Shown: positions 15,363 to 25,258, counted from the stretch's first letter. The stretch is 41,995 nt of DNA from JBGZEX01 sp041846495 (GCA_041846495.1 JBGZEX010000059.1:1-41995), one strand, 5' to 3'. The notes: generated from the letters alone by a model not told the origin. A program made the numbers and translations.

Positions 15363-16115
15363 ATGGCAAAATACAAACAGGAATGTATATTCGGTATAAG
15401 GGCGGTGGTGGAGGCTATCCGTCAGGAGAAAGAAATCGATAAGGTGTATATGCTGAAAGATGCGGGGGGGGAATTGTTTCGCAAGATGTTCGCTCTTATC
15501 AGAGAAAAGGATATCGCCTATCAGTATGTGCCTGCCGATTTTTTTAAGTCTTTCGGCAATAAAAACCATCAGGGGGTGGTGGCCGAAGTTTCCCCCATAG
15601 CCTATGCGGATATGGATGAGATCCTGGATAAGGCGGAGCAGGAGGGAAGAATGCCCTTTATTTTAATATTGGACAGGATAACCGATGTGAGGAACTTCGG
15701 AGCCATCGTAAGAACGGCGGCTTGTGCCGGTGCCGATGCCGTAGTCATTCCTAACAAAAATTCGGCGAAGATATCTTCGGATGCGATAAAGACCTCGGCC
15801 GGAGCCTTATACCATCTTCCCGTATGTCGTATTCCGAATTTGAGGAAGTTGGTTCGTACATTGAAATTCGAAAGGGGTATAAGCGTTTATGCGGCATCCG
15901 AGAAATCGGATGAAACATATACGCAGGCGGATATGAACAGGCCTTTGGCTATCGTTATGGGTTCCGAGGATAAGGGAGTGGAGGAGTCTCTTGCGGCTTT
16001 ATGCAATCGATGTATAAAAATCCCGCAAAGGGGAGGAGTGGAATCTCTGAATGTATCGGCCGCAGCTGCCGTTTTAATGTTCGAGGTGGTAAGGCAACGG
16101 GATGAGCGAATATGA
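15363..16115 (+). CDS. rlmB: 23S rRNA (guanosine-2'-O)-methyltransferase RlmB
   Basis: 250 residues, a SPOUT-class methyltransferase that modifies the 2'-O of G2251 in the 23S rRNA P-loop. An N-terminal substrate-binding domain (about 1-90, starting FGIRAVVEAIRQ) precedes the SpoU domain with motif 1 LDRITDVRNFGAIVRTA (about 100-116), motif 2 MGSEDKGV, and motif 3 LNVSAAAAVLMFEVVRQ near the C-terminus, which together make the trefoil-knot SAM site. The gene starts 17 bases after the ABC-F stop and is probably co-transcribed with it, both acting on the ribosome. RlmB versus the mitochondrial-type or TrmH-like paralogues is judged from length and motif order. Confidence 0.92.
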   Translation: MAKYKQECIFGIRAVVEAIRQEKEIDKVYMLKDAGGELFRKMFALIREKDIAYQYVPADFFKSFGNKNHQGVVAEVSPIAYADMDEILDKAEQEGRMPFILILDRITDVRNFGAIVRTAACAGADAVVIPNKNSAKISSDAIKTSAGALYHLPVCRIPNLRKLVRTLKFERGISVYAASEKSDETYTQADMNRPLAIVMGSEDKGVEESLAALCNRCIKIPQRGGVESLNVSAAAAVLMFEVVRQRDERI

Positions 16116-16139
16116 TGTTGTTCCAAGAATTTGAATTCT

Positions 16140-18611
16140 ATGTACTATTTGTTTTTTTTCGTTTTAACATTATTTCTATCGAGTTTGGGAAATGCGGTTT
16201 ATGGTAAACCGGTTTCGGTAAAGAAAAATTACGTGTCGCAGGATGGCGATACGATTCGGATGCGTTCAGGCTATGTTCGGAAAAAAACGGCGGTTAAGCG
16301 CTATTCCGTAAGCGGATTTATATACGATGCGGAATCTCGCGAACATCTTATCAACGCTACGGTATTCGAACCTAAGGCGAAAACGGGGGCCGTAACCAAT
16401 GTGTACGGTTACTATAGCCTTCCGCTTGCGGAAGGGGAACACGAAATCGTTTTCTCCTATATAGGTTATCGGACGGAAGTACGAAAATTGCGATTGAGAG
16501 GAGATACCGCTCTTAACATATACCTTACACCCAATCTGAAGTTGGAGGAGGTCGTCGTAGTCGGAAGCGGCTCAGAGGCTGCGAATACGGCTTTGACGGG
16601 GAAGATAGATATTCCGATGAAGATTATTAAGGCAATGCCGGCACTTTTGGGAGAAGCGGATGTGATGAAAACCATTCAGATGTTGCCGGGAGTTCAGGGG
16701 GGGACGGACGGAAGTGCCGGATTATATGTACGAGGAGGAGGTCCCGATGAAAATCTTATTCTTTTGGACGGAGTTCCACTTTATAATGTAGACCATTTGT
16801 TGGGATTTTTTTCCGTATTTACGCCCGAGGCGGTAAAAAATGTGAATTTTTTCAAGGGGAGTTTTCCCGCCCGTTTCGGAGGACGCTTATCTTCCGTCGT
16901 AGATGTGCGTACGAATGACGGAAATATGAGAGAGTATCACGGAACGGCAAGTATCGGTATCCTCTCTGCCAAATTTCAGACGGAAGGACCTATATTCAAG
17001 GATAGAACTTCTTTTAATATTTCTTTCCGGAGAACCTATGCGGATATTCTTGTTCGGCCTTTTTTAGATGACGACGAAGAAACCTTCGGATATTATTTTT
17101 ACGATGTCAATGCCAAGTTCAACCATCGTTTTAGCGATAACGATCGGATTTTTCTGAATTTTTATTCGGGGACCGATGCTACGATGAGTGAATTCGAAGA
17201 AGGAGGGGAAAATTTTTTTTATAAAGATAAGGTTCGAATGAGATGGGGAAATATCGTTACCGCCTTACGGTGGAATCATCGATTTTCTCCCCGTTTGTTC
17301 GGTAATATGACTGCGGCTTTTTCGCGTTATCATTTTAAGGTGAATTCTTTTTCCGGGGAAAGACGTGAACAGATATGGTCCGATACGGATGTGAATTACC
17401 GTTCGGGAATAAGAGACTTGTCGTTTAATACGGATTTCGATTTTATACCTCACCCCGATCATGCTCTGAAGTTCGGTACTTCCTATATTTATCATATGTT
17501 CAAACCGGAAGTATTGAATTCCAAATACAGCTCGGCGTCTGCAAAGAAAACCGATACGTATACGAGCGGAGGCGGCAATATATTCGCACACGAAGCGGCT
17601 GTTTATATCGAAGACGATTGGGAGATATCCTCGAAATTGCAATTGAATGCAGGTGTGCATACTTCATTCTTCAATGTGCAAAATAAATATTATACGTCTT
17701 TTCAGCCTCGGTTATCCTTTTCTTATGCTCCCTCCGGAGATTGGAATCTGAAGGCTTCCTATTCCCATATGCAACAATATATTCACCTGCTTTCTTCTTA
17801 CTCTCTGCAAATGCCTTACGATTTGTGGGTGCCTTCGACAAAAGCCGTGGAACCTATGCATGCCCGTCAATTCGTATTGGGAGGATATTTCTTCGGATGG
17901 GAAGGATGGGAGGTCTCCGTAGAGACTTATTATAAACGACTTAAAAACGTACTCGATTATAAGGAGGGAGCGAGTTTTCTCGGCTCCTCTCAAAATTGGG
18001 ATGAGAAGGTGATTATGGGGAAAGGCAGGGCCTATGGTGCGGAAGTCATGGTGCAGAAAAAAATGGGGGCAACTACCGGATGGTTGGCTTATACGATTGC
18101 TAAAAGCGAAAGATATTTCGAGGAGGTGAACGACGGGAAATGGTTCCCTCATAAATACGATAGGCGGCACCATGTGGATATCGTTGTGAGTCATAAGTTT
18201 TCCGAGCGTTTCGATATCGGGGCCTCCTGGGAGTTTTATACCGGAGGAATGGCTACCCTTGGGATAGGACAAGCCGATTACATATATCCTCGGCTTCCGT
18301 CTCATCATTCGGATATGCCCGGAAGTAATGGGATTTCCAAAACGGATCATATCGAGTCCCGAAATAACTATCGTTTGCCCTCCACACACCGTTTGAATGT
18401 AGGGATGAATTTTATCAAAAAGAAAAAATACGGGACCCGTATCTGGAACGTTAGTGTGTATAATGTATACAACGCCATGAATCCTACGTTTTTAGAGTTG
18501 AAAAGACGCACGGAGGCACAACCGGAGGGGAGGGGTAAAGACAGAGTTTATATTCAAAAATTGACCCTGCTTCCGATTATTCCTTCCGTTTCATTCATTT
18601 ATAAATTTTGA
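16140..18611 (+). CDS. TonB-dependent receptor with CarboxypepD_reg-like domain
   Basis: 823 residues from the ATG at 16140 (an in-frame TTG nine bases earlier is unlikely). The signal peptide covers about 1-22. A carboxypeptidase-regulatory-like beta domain follows (about 54-130, VSGFIYDAESREHLINATV ... YGYYSLPL), then the plug (about 140-260; YVRGGGPDENLILLDGVPLYN) and a 22-strand barrel ending in an aromatic residue (SFIYKF). This is an outer-membrane active transporter powered by TonB. It is paired with the DUF4249 lipoprotein that follows after four bases, a frequent Bacteroidetes combination distinct from SusC/SusD. Ligand unknown. It follows rlmB by 24 bases but probably has its own promoter, which I could not identify. 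Confidence 0.93.
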   Translation: MYYLFFFVLTLFLSSLGNAVYGKPVSVKKNYVSQDGDTIRMRSGYVRKKTAVKRYSVSGFIYDAESREHLINATVFEPKAKTGAVTNVYGYYSLPLAEGEHEIVFSYIGYRTEVRKLRLRGDTALNIYLTPNLKLEEVVVVGSGSEAANTALTGKIDIPMKIIKAMPALLGEADVMKTIQMLPGVQGGTDGSAGLYVRGGGPDENLILLDGVPLYNVDHLLGFFSVFTPEAVKNVNFFKGSFPARFGGRLSSVVDVRTNDGNMREYHGTASIGILSAKFQTEGPIFKDRTSFNISFRRTYADILVRPFLDDDEETFGYYFYDVNAKFNHRFSDNDRIFLNFYSGTDATMSEFEEGGENFFYKDKVRMRWGNIVTALRWNHRFSPRLFGNMTAAFSRYHFKVNSFSGERREQIWSDTDVNYRSGIRDLSFNTDFDFIPHPDHALKFGTSYIYHMFKPEVLNSKYSSASAKKTDTYTSGGGNIFAHEAAVYIEDDWEISSKLQLNAGVHTSFFNVQNKYYTSFQPRLSFSYAPSGDWNLKASYSHMQQYIHLLSSYSLQMPYDLWVPSTKAVEPMHARQFVLGGYFFGWEGWEVSVETYYKRLKNVLDYKEGASFLGSSQNWDEKVIMGKGRAYGAEVMVQKKMGATTGWLAYTIAKSERYFEEVNDGKWFPHKYDRRHHVDIVVSHKFSERFDIGASWEFYTGGMATLGIGQADYIYPRLPSHHSDMPGSNGISKTDHIESRNNYRLPSTHRLNVGMNFIKKKKYGTRIWNVSVYNVYNAMNPTFLELKRRTEAQPEGRGKDRVYIQKLTLLPIIPSVSFIYKF

Positions 18612-18615
18612 TTTT

Positions 18616-19635
18616 ATGAAATATTGGTTTGTTTTTATCGTTGTTTGCACTCTCACGGTCTCCTGTAAAAACGATATCGACTTGAATACGGATAATTTTA
18701 AGCCTGTTTTGGTGATGAATGGGATTTTCGATACGGAAGCGTCGGAAAATCGGCTCTATGTTTCCCTTACCGGTATCGATACTTCGTCTCCCGTAACGGA
18801 GGGAGAAGCAGAGGTGTTCGTGAACGGTGAATTAAAGGAAACCGTTACGCATTCGCTCATGGATGCCGAGAAAAATTATTATTTCCCTTTATCGGCAAAT
18901 TTCGAAACGGGGGATAAGGTACGTATAAAATTCCGTACTGCCGACGGAAGCCGTCAGGCATATGCGGATACGGAAGTTCCTTACCCTGTCCCCATCGATA
19001 AGACAGAGGTTAATTTATCCGGAACGGAGCAGAATAAACGAGTTGATAATTTGGAATTGTCCGTCGTTTTTACGGATCCTCCTTCTACCGAAAATTATTA
19101 TCGATTAATCGTAGAAGGAGAGGCTATTTGCTATTATCAGTCCGAAGAGGGAATGAAAAAGAAATCCAGACGTTTTGTCAATTGGTTCAAATTCGGGAAC
19201 GAGCCGGTGCTTATGGATGGGAAAGCGGATTCCGGGAATGCCGATACGGAGGAAATTTTCCCTACCGATCCTCCTAATATTTATACGGTTTTTGCCGATA
19301 AGCGTTTGGATAGTCCTTATACGATGAAGGTGGACGTGTCTTTTTATTCGGTTTATGATTGGAGGCGTTTCAATGTTCCCAATCCGCAATATGTGGATTA
19401 TGTTTTTTCGGTAAAACTTATTGCATTGACCTCGAAGGCTTATGCTTATTATCGGGCGTTGAATATATTGGAATGGGAGGATTACGATCCCGTATTCATG
19501 AATCCGGTGAAACTTCCCTCCAATGTGACGGGCGGTGGCGGAATCGTCAGTATTCAGTCGGCATCCAGCCGAAAGTTTTATTCATACAGGCAAGACATCC
19601 GGAGATTTTCATACGATTTTCCGGAAGAAAACTAA
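18616..19635 (+). CDS. DUF4249 lipoprotein, partner of TonB receptor
   Basis: 339 residues. The lipoprotein signal peptide ends at Cys17 (VSCKND), followed by DLNTDNFKPVLVMNGIFD, the usual start of the DUF4249 family, a beta-rich domain with a SYTDTEV-like strand pattern and a conserved C-terminal GGGIVSIQS segment. Such lipoproteins are encoded directly after TonB-dependent receptors and are thought to sit on the outer membrane with them, in the place SusD occupies for SusC. The spacing of four bases to the receptor stop supports co-translation. Function in ligand capture is inferred from position; no binding data exist in the sequence. Confidence 0.88.
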   Translation: MKYWFVFIVVCTLTVSCKNDIDLNTDNFKPVLVMNGIFDTEASENRLYVSLTGIDTSSPVTEGEAEVFVNGELKETVTHSLMDAEKNYYFPLSANFETGDKVRIKFRTADGSRQAYADTEVPYPVPIDKTEVNLSGTEQNKRVDNLELSVVFTDPPSTENYYRLIVEGEAICYYQSEEGMKKKSRRFVNWFKFGNEPVLMDGKADSGNADTEEIFPTDPPNIYTVFADKRLDSPYTMKVDVSFYSVYDWRRFNVPNPQYVDYVFSVKLIALTSKAYAYYRALNILEWEDYDPVFMNPVKLPSNVTGGGGIVSIQSASSRKFYSYRQDIRRFSYDFPEEN

Positions 19636-19743
19636 AGCTTCGGGAATATAAGTTTTGTCATTATTCGGCGTGATTTCGCATCCGACGTTTGGTTCTTGCC
19701 CTAAGGGCGGCTTTATATCAAGGTTGTTGTACCGAATTACAGT

Positions 19744-20316
19744 ATGGGGATGGATGACAGGAGTATACGAAATATTGCTTTGGGAAATATAAACTCGTTT
19801 CGGGAATTATACGAGGCGTATTATGACCGTCTGTTCTACTACGGATATAAGATATTGAAAGACAGGGACACCGTAAAAGATATCGTTCAAGATACATTCG
19901 TATTGTTTTGGGAAAAACGCCAAGGATTTACCTCCGTAATCGCAGTTAAAGACTTCCTTTATCGCAGTTTGCATAACAAACTTCTGACTCATATCAGGAA
20001 TTCCGGGATACACAAGCGTATATTGAGTTCGATGGAAGAGAGTGAAACCCTTACGGACGACCATATTATGATAAGAGCGGAGATATACGGAGAAGTAAAC
20101 AGAGCCTTGGAAGTATTGCCGGAACAGACGAAAAATGTGATTCTCATGAGTATGAAAGGTATGACGGTGGAGGAGATTGCGGATAAGCTCAAGCGTAGCG
20201 TGAATACGGTTAAAACATTGAAGAAAAACGGTTATAAAACCTTACGGCTTCTATTGAATCATTTAAAATCCTTAATATTTTTTTATGCCTTTGATTTTTT
20301 TCGGTTAATTGTGTGA
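19744..20316 (+). CDS. ECF RNA polymerase sigma factor (Bacteroidetes sigma-70 family-1 type)
   Basis: 190 residues. Region 2 (about 18-85) contains FRELYEAYYDRLFYYGYKIL and VKDIVQDTFVLFWEK, which bind core polymerase and the -10 region; region 4 (about 115-170) has LPEQTKNVILMSMKGMTVEEIADKL and the recognition helix VNTVKTLKKNGYKTLR split by the turn. The tail is hydrophobic (LIFFYAFDFFRLIV), as in many FecI-like factors of this phylum. It is followed 109 bases later by a FecR anti-sigma factor and then by an STN-containing SusC gene, the normal order for a regulated uptake locus. It may also drive the upstream receptor/DUF4249 pair, but that is not shown. Confidence 0.95.
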   Translation: MGMDDRSIRNIALGNINSFRELYEAYYDRLFYYGYKILKDRDTVKDIVQDTFVLFWEKRQGFTSVIAVKDFLYRSLHNKLLTHIRNSGIHKRILSSMEESETLTDDHIMIRAEIYGEVNRALEVLPEQTKNVILMSMKGMTVEEIADKLKRSVNTVKTLKKNGYKTLRLLLNHLKSLIFFYAFDFFRLIV

Positions 20317-20424
20317 TATATAAGCTGTAATACCATTCGTTATTCGTATGCTGTAAATTTTTATTATTTTTCATTCACCCGTTTTTTTCGTTTATGTAAT
20401 TCTGATATAAAAAATGCGGAATAC

Positions 20425-21576
20425 ATGGATGTATTGAATAATATACGGATAGCGAAACAATTTTTAAAGCGGATTTTTGCAGACGATAACGTAGGAGATG
20501 CCGGGGCGGCCGAATGCTTGGGAGATGCGACTTTTACCGGTTTTTCCGACGGTTTCGGAGAAGGGGAGGAGTTTGAAGATTTCAGAAATATCATTGCTCT
20601 CGGGGATAAAAAAGAGGTGTGGACGGAGGTTCGGGAATGTATCGGAAAGCAAAGGAGAAATACGCTGATTGTCTGGAGATGGGCTGCCGTCATTCTTGTC
20701 TTTTTTGGCCTCGGCTTTATTCTTCTCTACCGAATGTTTTCGGAAACTGAAGGGTTTAATGAGAATATTTACGGGAGTAATGTGCAGCTTATATTGCATA
20801 CGGGAGAACGTATCGACTTGAGTTCCATGGCCCGGGAGTCGTTGAAAGCCGAAGGGTATGTAGCGGTCGTATCGGATTCTCATATGATAAATTTGCCCTC
20901 GAATCGCAGGGAATTGAAGGATAGTTTGTCGTATAACACATTGGAGCTGGCTGCGGGCGACGGCTATGTTCTGTTTTTGGAAGACGGTACTAAGGTGTAT
21001 TTGAATGCTTCCTCCCGTTTGAAGTATCCCGTTTGTTTTTCGGATACGGCAAGAGAGGTGTATTTGGAGGGAGAGGCTTATTTCGTAGTTTCGAAAGATT
21101 CGGCAAGACCTTTTTATGTGCATACGGATTATACCGATTTGAGAGTTTACGGTACGAAATTCAATATAAATGCCTATGCGCAGGGGTATGTGGAAACCGT
21201 ACTCGTAGAGGGGAGGGTCGGGATTTCGCTAAATGGTGCGGAGAGAGAAATTATGATGAATCCGGGAGATTTGCTTACCTATGATGCGGTTTCCGACAGT
21301 TTGGGTTTAATGAAGGTGGATACCCGGATATATACTGCATGGACGGAGGGATTCTTTGTATTTAAGGATGAATGTTTGGAACGCGTATTGGAACGTTTGG
21401 GACGCCGATACGATTTTACGGTACATTATGCGGAGGAAGCTCTGAAATCCATGCGCCTGTCCGGAAGTTTTAAATACTTCAAGGATTACGATGTGATATT
21501 GGACGCAATAGAAAAAACGATAAGTATAACCTTTAAAACGAATGATAATGTAATAGAAGTTTTTCCGAAAGAATAA
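20425..21576 (+). CDS. FecR-family anti-sigma factor
   Basis: 383 residues. A cytoplasmic N-terminal region (1-80) is followed by one membrane helix (81-103, in TLIVWRWAAVILVFFGLGFI) and a periplasmic FecR domain: GDGYVLFLEDGTKVYLNASSRLKYP (about 175-200), REVYLEGEAYFVV and FYVHTDYTDLRVYGTKFNI, then a DUF4974-type C-terminal domain (about 310-380, FVFKDECLERVLERLGRRYDF split). In such systems the periplasmic part senses the STN domain of the receptor and releases the sigma factor. The order sigma, FecR, receptor is canonical. Residues 21-60 are unusually rich in acidic and glycine residues compared with standard FecR N-termini, which may affect sigma binding; the remainder looks normal. Confidence 0.93.
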   Translation: MDVLNNIRIAKQFLKRIFADDNVGDAGAAECLGDATFTGFSDGFGEGEEFEDFRNIIALGDKKEVWTEVRECIGKQRRNTLIVWRWAAVILVFFGLGFILLYRMFSETEGFNENIYGSNVQLILHTGERIDLSSMARESLKAEGYVAVVSDSHMINLPSNRRELKDSLSYNTLELAAGDGYVLFLEDGTKVYLNASSRLKYPVCFSDTAREVYLEGEAYFVVSKDSARPFYVHTDYTDLRVYGTKFNINAYAQGYVETVLVEGRVGISLNGAEREIMMNPGDLLTYDAVSDSLGLMKVDTRIYTAWTEGFFVFKDECLERVLERLGRRYDFTVHYAEEALKSMRLSGSFKYFKDYDVILDAIEKTISITFKTNDNVIEVFPKE

Positions 21577-21583
21577 AAAAAAA

Positions 21584-21611
21584 CGGGAGATGCGGGCAAA
21601 CGCACCTCCCG
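21584..21611. terminator. Stable hairpin between fecR and susC-like gene
   Basis: CGGGAG-a-TGCG (21584-21594) pairs with CGCA-c-CTCCCG (21601-21611) around a six-base loop, starting eight bases after the FecR stop. No T-run follows on the plus strand, but a long A-run precedes it, so on the minus strand it would look like an intrinsic terminator. For plus-strand transcripts it could reduce read-through or protect mRNA ends. Confidence 0.55.
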
Positions 21612-21632
21612 AACTTAAGCATCGGAATGGAG

Positions 21633-21640
21633 TATGTTTG
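21633..21640 (+). promoter_or_regulatory. -7 element upstream of SusC-like gene
   Basis: TATGTTTG matches TAnnTTTG 57 bases before the susC-like ATG and directly after the hairpin, suggesting basal transcription of the receptor independent of the ECF sigma factor. No -33 TTG at the usual distance. Confidence 0.35.
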
Positions 21641-21697
21641 AATTATTACCTGTGGAAAATGCTCCCTTCCAAGTACTCATTTTAATACAGCAAATTT

Positions 21698-24600
21698 ATG
21701 AAAAAAAAATCATTTGATTGGCATGACAGATTGAAAAGCCGGGGTTTTTCTTTTCTTGGAAAATTCTGTTTCTGTGCCGTGCTCGCATTCATTGCGGCCC
21801 TGCCTTTACCGGCTCAGACGTATAAACAACAATCGGTTTCCCTGGATGTGGAGAACATTTCGGCTATGGATTTGTTTATGATAATTCAGAAACAAACCGG
21901 ATATTCCTTCGTATTCGACCCTAAATATTCCGATAAATTGGGTAGAATAACCTTGAAGACAAAGGGGGAATCTCTGGATAAGGTTTTGGACAAGATTTTG
22001 AAAAACAAAGGATTATCTTATGTCGTGACTCGAAATGTGATTTCCATAGTTCCGGTGGACGAAGCCGGTAAACAGATTTCCCGCAGGAAAACGATAAAGG
22101 GGAAGGTGAAAGATAAAAAAGGGGCGGCTTTGGCCGGATGTACGGTTCGGGTGAAAGGAGGTTCCGAAGGTGCGGCTACCGATGTTTCCGGTAATTATTC
22201 TTTCGACATGTCTTTTCAGGGAGATGCCGTTTTGGAATTTACGTTTATAGGTTATAAAAAACGGGAGATACGTATTACCGCTAAGACCTTGTTCCCCTTG
22301 GTTGTTACACTTGAAGAGGAGGTGTCGGAACTGGACGAATCCATTGTCGTGGCCTATGGAAATACCACGCGGCGTAAAGCGACGGGGGCCGTGTCGGTAG
22401 TTAAGTCCGAAGAGCTTAAAGATATTCCTGCCGTCAGTATCGAAGGACTTTTGCAGGGGCGGGTGGCCGGTATGGATATTACACAGGTGTCGGGAGCTCC
22501 CGGAGGGGGAGGCGCCGCCGTGACCATACGGGGATACAATTCGTTGGATGTGGAGCAGGGACGTCGGTTCTCCAATCCTTTATGGGTAGTCGACGGCGTG
22601 CCGATGTACTCCTTCGTGTCCCCCGTTACGGGAACCAATATGCTTGCCGACCTTAATCCCGATATGATAGAATCGGTTCAAGTGCTTAAAGACGCTTCTT
22701 CCGCCGCTTTATACGGCTCCCGGGCAGCCAACGGAGTGATTGTGGTTACTACCAAAAAAGGAAAAAAGAATCAAAAAGCCACATTTTCTTCCAATGTTTC
22801 TTATACCTACAGTTTTCTGCCCGAACTTCCTACGGTAACTACCGGACGTGCCGAGCGCCTGTTCCGCCTTTATCAGGCAAAAAACAATTTTAAGGCTTAT
22901 TACGATCCGAAAACCAATTCCATGAAATATCCGGAAAGTTTGAGGGAACAATACGATAATCATGGAGAAGGAGCGCGATTCGATGGGAATTTCGAACCTG
23001 ATCCCGGATTTAATCAATCCAACGGTTCCATGTTTCAGGACAGTTTGAATTCGTTTTATAATAATTCCACGAATTTTTTCCCCGTTTACTATGTGAAAGG
23101 CAAGGTGACCAATGCCAATGTGCAGGCTTATGGCGGGGGAGAGCGGATGTCCTATGGCATGGGGGTCGGATTTTATCGGGAAGAAGGCATATTCCGGGGT
23201 ACGGGTTTCGACCGGGTGGATATCAATTCTTCCCTTAATGCCGAACCGGTCGACAAATTAAAGGCCGATATGCGTTTAAATATTTCATTGTCCAACAGGA
23301 AAAGAGGGAGCAAATCCAGTTTATTGGCTACGGCACTTCCTCCTGCGGATATCGTACCGGGAGAGCCTTATCTTTTATCTTCACTTTTGCCCGGGGAAGG
23401 AAGTAGCGTATGGAATAAGATAGTAGAAAATTATAACGGCATTAAGGAGAAAAACCGCTCCGTTCGTATTCGTTCGAATTTTAAATTAGAATACGAAATC
23501 TTAAAGGGACTTCGATTGTCCTCCTCTTTGGCTGCGGACTATGCCATTGAACGGCGGAATACGTTTTTCCCTTCCTATTTGGATGAAAACAAACGTTCGA
23601 AAACCATAGGAGAAACCGGTATCAATCTTATGGCATTAAACGAAAATCTTATTTCCTATGCCAAAACTTTTAACGAAGAACACCATGTCGATATTTTAGC
23701 CGGTTGTTCCTATCAATATGATCAAATCGAATATAACGGAGGCTCTGCCGGCAATGCTCCTTCGGATAAGATACGTTATGCTCCGGACGGAATGCCTGAT
23801 TATATCGAACAGGGAGACGAATACTATAAAACGATAGTCATATTTAAGAATTATTTATCCGATATGCAGGAAAAAGTGTTGGTATCGAGATTTGCCCGTT
23901 TGGAATATAACTATTGTCAAAAATATCTTTTATCACTTAGTTTCCGTAGCGACGGAAGTTCCACATTCGGCGAGGACAATCGTTGGGGAAATTTTCCATC
24001 CATAGCTGCCGCCTGGACATTTAGCGAAGAACCTTTTATGCAGGCCCTGCCCTGGTTGAATTTCGGTAAATTTCGGGCTTCGTGGGGAAAATCGGGCAAA
24101 CATTTCGAATCCAATTATTTGGCTTTGGGAATTATGAAAGTCGGTTCCTCTTCATATTTGGGAAATCCCACCATCGAACCGGTATGGTACGATGGATTAC
24201 ATAATCCCGCTCTTTCATGGGAGGAGAGTAAGCAATACGATTTCGGATTGGATATGGATTTTTTTAATTATCGCCTGAGCATAACGGCGGACTATTATTA
24301 TCGTTATACGGATAAACTTTTGGCTAAAATTCCTTTATCGGGAATGCATAACGGTTATAAGCTTCAATGGAGAAATGCGGCAGCCATATCCAATGAAGGT
24401 TTGGAGTTTTTGATTAAATACGAAATTTTCCGCCGTCCCGATTTATATTGGAAATTATCCGTCAACGGAGCCAGGAACTGGAATCGTTTTGAAAAATCTT
24501 ATGACGGAAAGGATTTTGACGGCAGAATCATCGGAAAATCCTTAAACGGCATTTATGCCTATAAGACCGAAGGATATTTTAATTCTCGGGATGAAGTATC

Positions 24601-25258
24601 GTTTTATTTTAATCAACGGGGACAAAAAATATATTTTCATGAAGGTTCCGCAAATAAGAGTTTTTTCAAAGCGGGAGATTATAATATTGTAGATGTAAAC
24701 GGAGATGGAAAGATATCTTCGAAGGATATGTTTTATGTCGGCAGTTCGTTACCTAAAATAAGCGGAGGTATCGTTAATGAAATTCGTTGGAAAAATTTCG
24801 ATATGAATTTTTCAATGTCCTATCAAATAGGTCTACATTTAGTGAATCCTGTGATTAAACGTTCCATTCGAATGGATCCTTCTTTTATTGGAGGAAGATA
24901 TCTGCCCCTCCCTTTCAATATATATAATACTTCTTTTTGGGAAAAACCGGGGGATAACACCGATTATCCCATGCTTCAGGAAGATAATTGGGTGCATTTT
25001 ATGAATGTAGACAGAGATGTGGAAAAGGTGAACTGGTTAAAACTTAAGACGTTGACAATCGGATATAGTTTACCGAAGCATATGACAAACAAAATACGCA
25101 TCAATCAATTGCGTTTTTTTGTCAGCGGGGAAAATTTATTTACATGGACCGATTTTTCGGGAATGGATCCGGAGTTGGTCGGATTAACGGGCGGATTCAA
25201 TGGGGAGGTATATCCTTTGCCGCGAAAATATACCGTAGGTTTGACTCTTAAACTTTAA
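21698..25258 (+). CDS. SusC/RagA-family TonB-linked outer membrane protein with STN signalling domain
   Basis: 1186 residues. A long signal region (cleavage probably after LPAQ, residue 40) precedes an STN domain (about 46-120, DVENISAMDLFMIIQKQTGY), a CarboxypepD_reg-like domain (about 133-205, KGKVKDKKGAALAGCTVRVKG split) and the SusC plug with AYGNTTRRKATGAV (219-232), LLQGRVAGMDITQVSG (251-266), VWVVDGVP-like and LKDASSAALYGSRAANGVI; the barrel fills the remainder and ends TVGLTLKL. Imports large ligands with the SusD lipoprotein over TonB energy. The STN domain means ligand binding can signal through FecR to the ECF sigma factor. It is followed by susD after three bases. No mucin, glycan or peptide enzyme is encoded with it, so the ligand is open. 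Confidence 0.96.
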   Translation: MKKKSFDWHDRLKSRGFSFLGKFCFCAVLAFIAALPLPAQTYKQQSVSLDVENISAMDLFMIIQKQTGYSFVFDPKYSDKLGRITLKTKGESLDKVLDKILKNKGLSYVVTRNVISIVPVDEAGKQISRRKTIKGKVKDKKGAALAGCTVRVKGGSEGAATDVSGNYSFDMSFQGDAVLEFTFIGYKKREIRITAKTLFPLVVTLEEEVSELDESIVVAYGNTTRRKATGAVSVVKSEELKDIPAVSIEGLLQGRVAGMDITQVSGAPGGGGAAVTIRGYNSLDVEQGRRFSNPLWVVDGVPMYSFVSPVTGTNMLADLNPDMIESVQVLKDASSAALYGSRAANGVIVVTTKKGKKNQKATFSSNVSYTYSFLPELPTVTTGRAERLFRLYQAKNNFKAYYDPKTNSMKYPESLREQYDNHGEGARFDGNFEPDPGFNQSNGSMFQDSLNSFYNNSTNFFPVYYVKGKVTNANVQAYGGGERMSYGMGVGFYREEGIFRGTGFDRVDINSSLNAEPVDKLKADMRLNISLSNRKRGSKSSLLATALPPADIVPGEPYLLSSLLPGEGSSVWNKIVENYNGIKEKNRSVRIRSNFKLEYEILKGLRLSSSLAADYAIERRNTFFPSYLDENKRSKTIGETGINLMALNENLISYAKTFNEEHHVDILAGCSYQYDQIEYNGGSAGNAPSDKIRYAPDGMPDYIEQGDEYYKTIVIFKNYLSDMQEKVLVSRFARLEYNYCQKYLLSLSFRSDGSSTFGEDNRWGNFPSIAAAWTFSEEPFMQALPWLNFGKFRASWGKSGKHFESNYLALGIMKVGSSSYLGNPTIEPVWYDGLHNPALSWEESKQYDFGLDMDFFNYRLSITADYYYRYTDKLLAKIPLSGMHNGYKLQWRNAAAISNEGLEFLIKYEIFRRPDLYWKLSVNGARNWNRFEKSYDGKDFDGRIIGKSLNGIYAYKTEGYFNSRDEVSFYFNQRGQKIYFHEGSANKSFFKAGDYNIVDVNGDGKISSKDMFYVGSSLPKISGGIVNEIRWKNFDMNFSMSYQIGLHLVNPVIKRSIRMDPSFIGGRYLPLPFNIYNTSFWEKPGDNTDYPMLQEDNWVHFMNVDRDVEKVNWLKLKTLTIGYSLPKHMTNKIRINQLRFFVSGENLFTWTDFSGMDPELVGLTGGFNGEVYPLPRKYTVGLTLKL

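Noticed and set aside
17712..18389. 225-codon minus-strand open frame opposite the TonB receptor
   Set aside because: Antisense of a clear receptor barrel; no start context or motif.
19670..19743. GCCC/GGGC short hairpin before the ECF sigma gene as terminator
   Set aside because: Stem of only four base pairs with no T-run; too weak to list.
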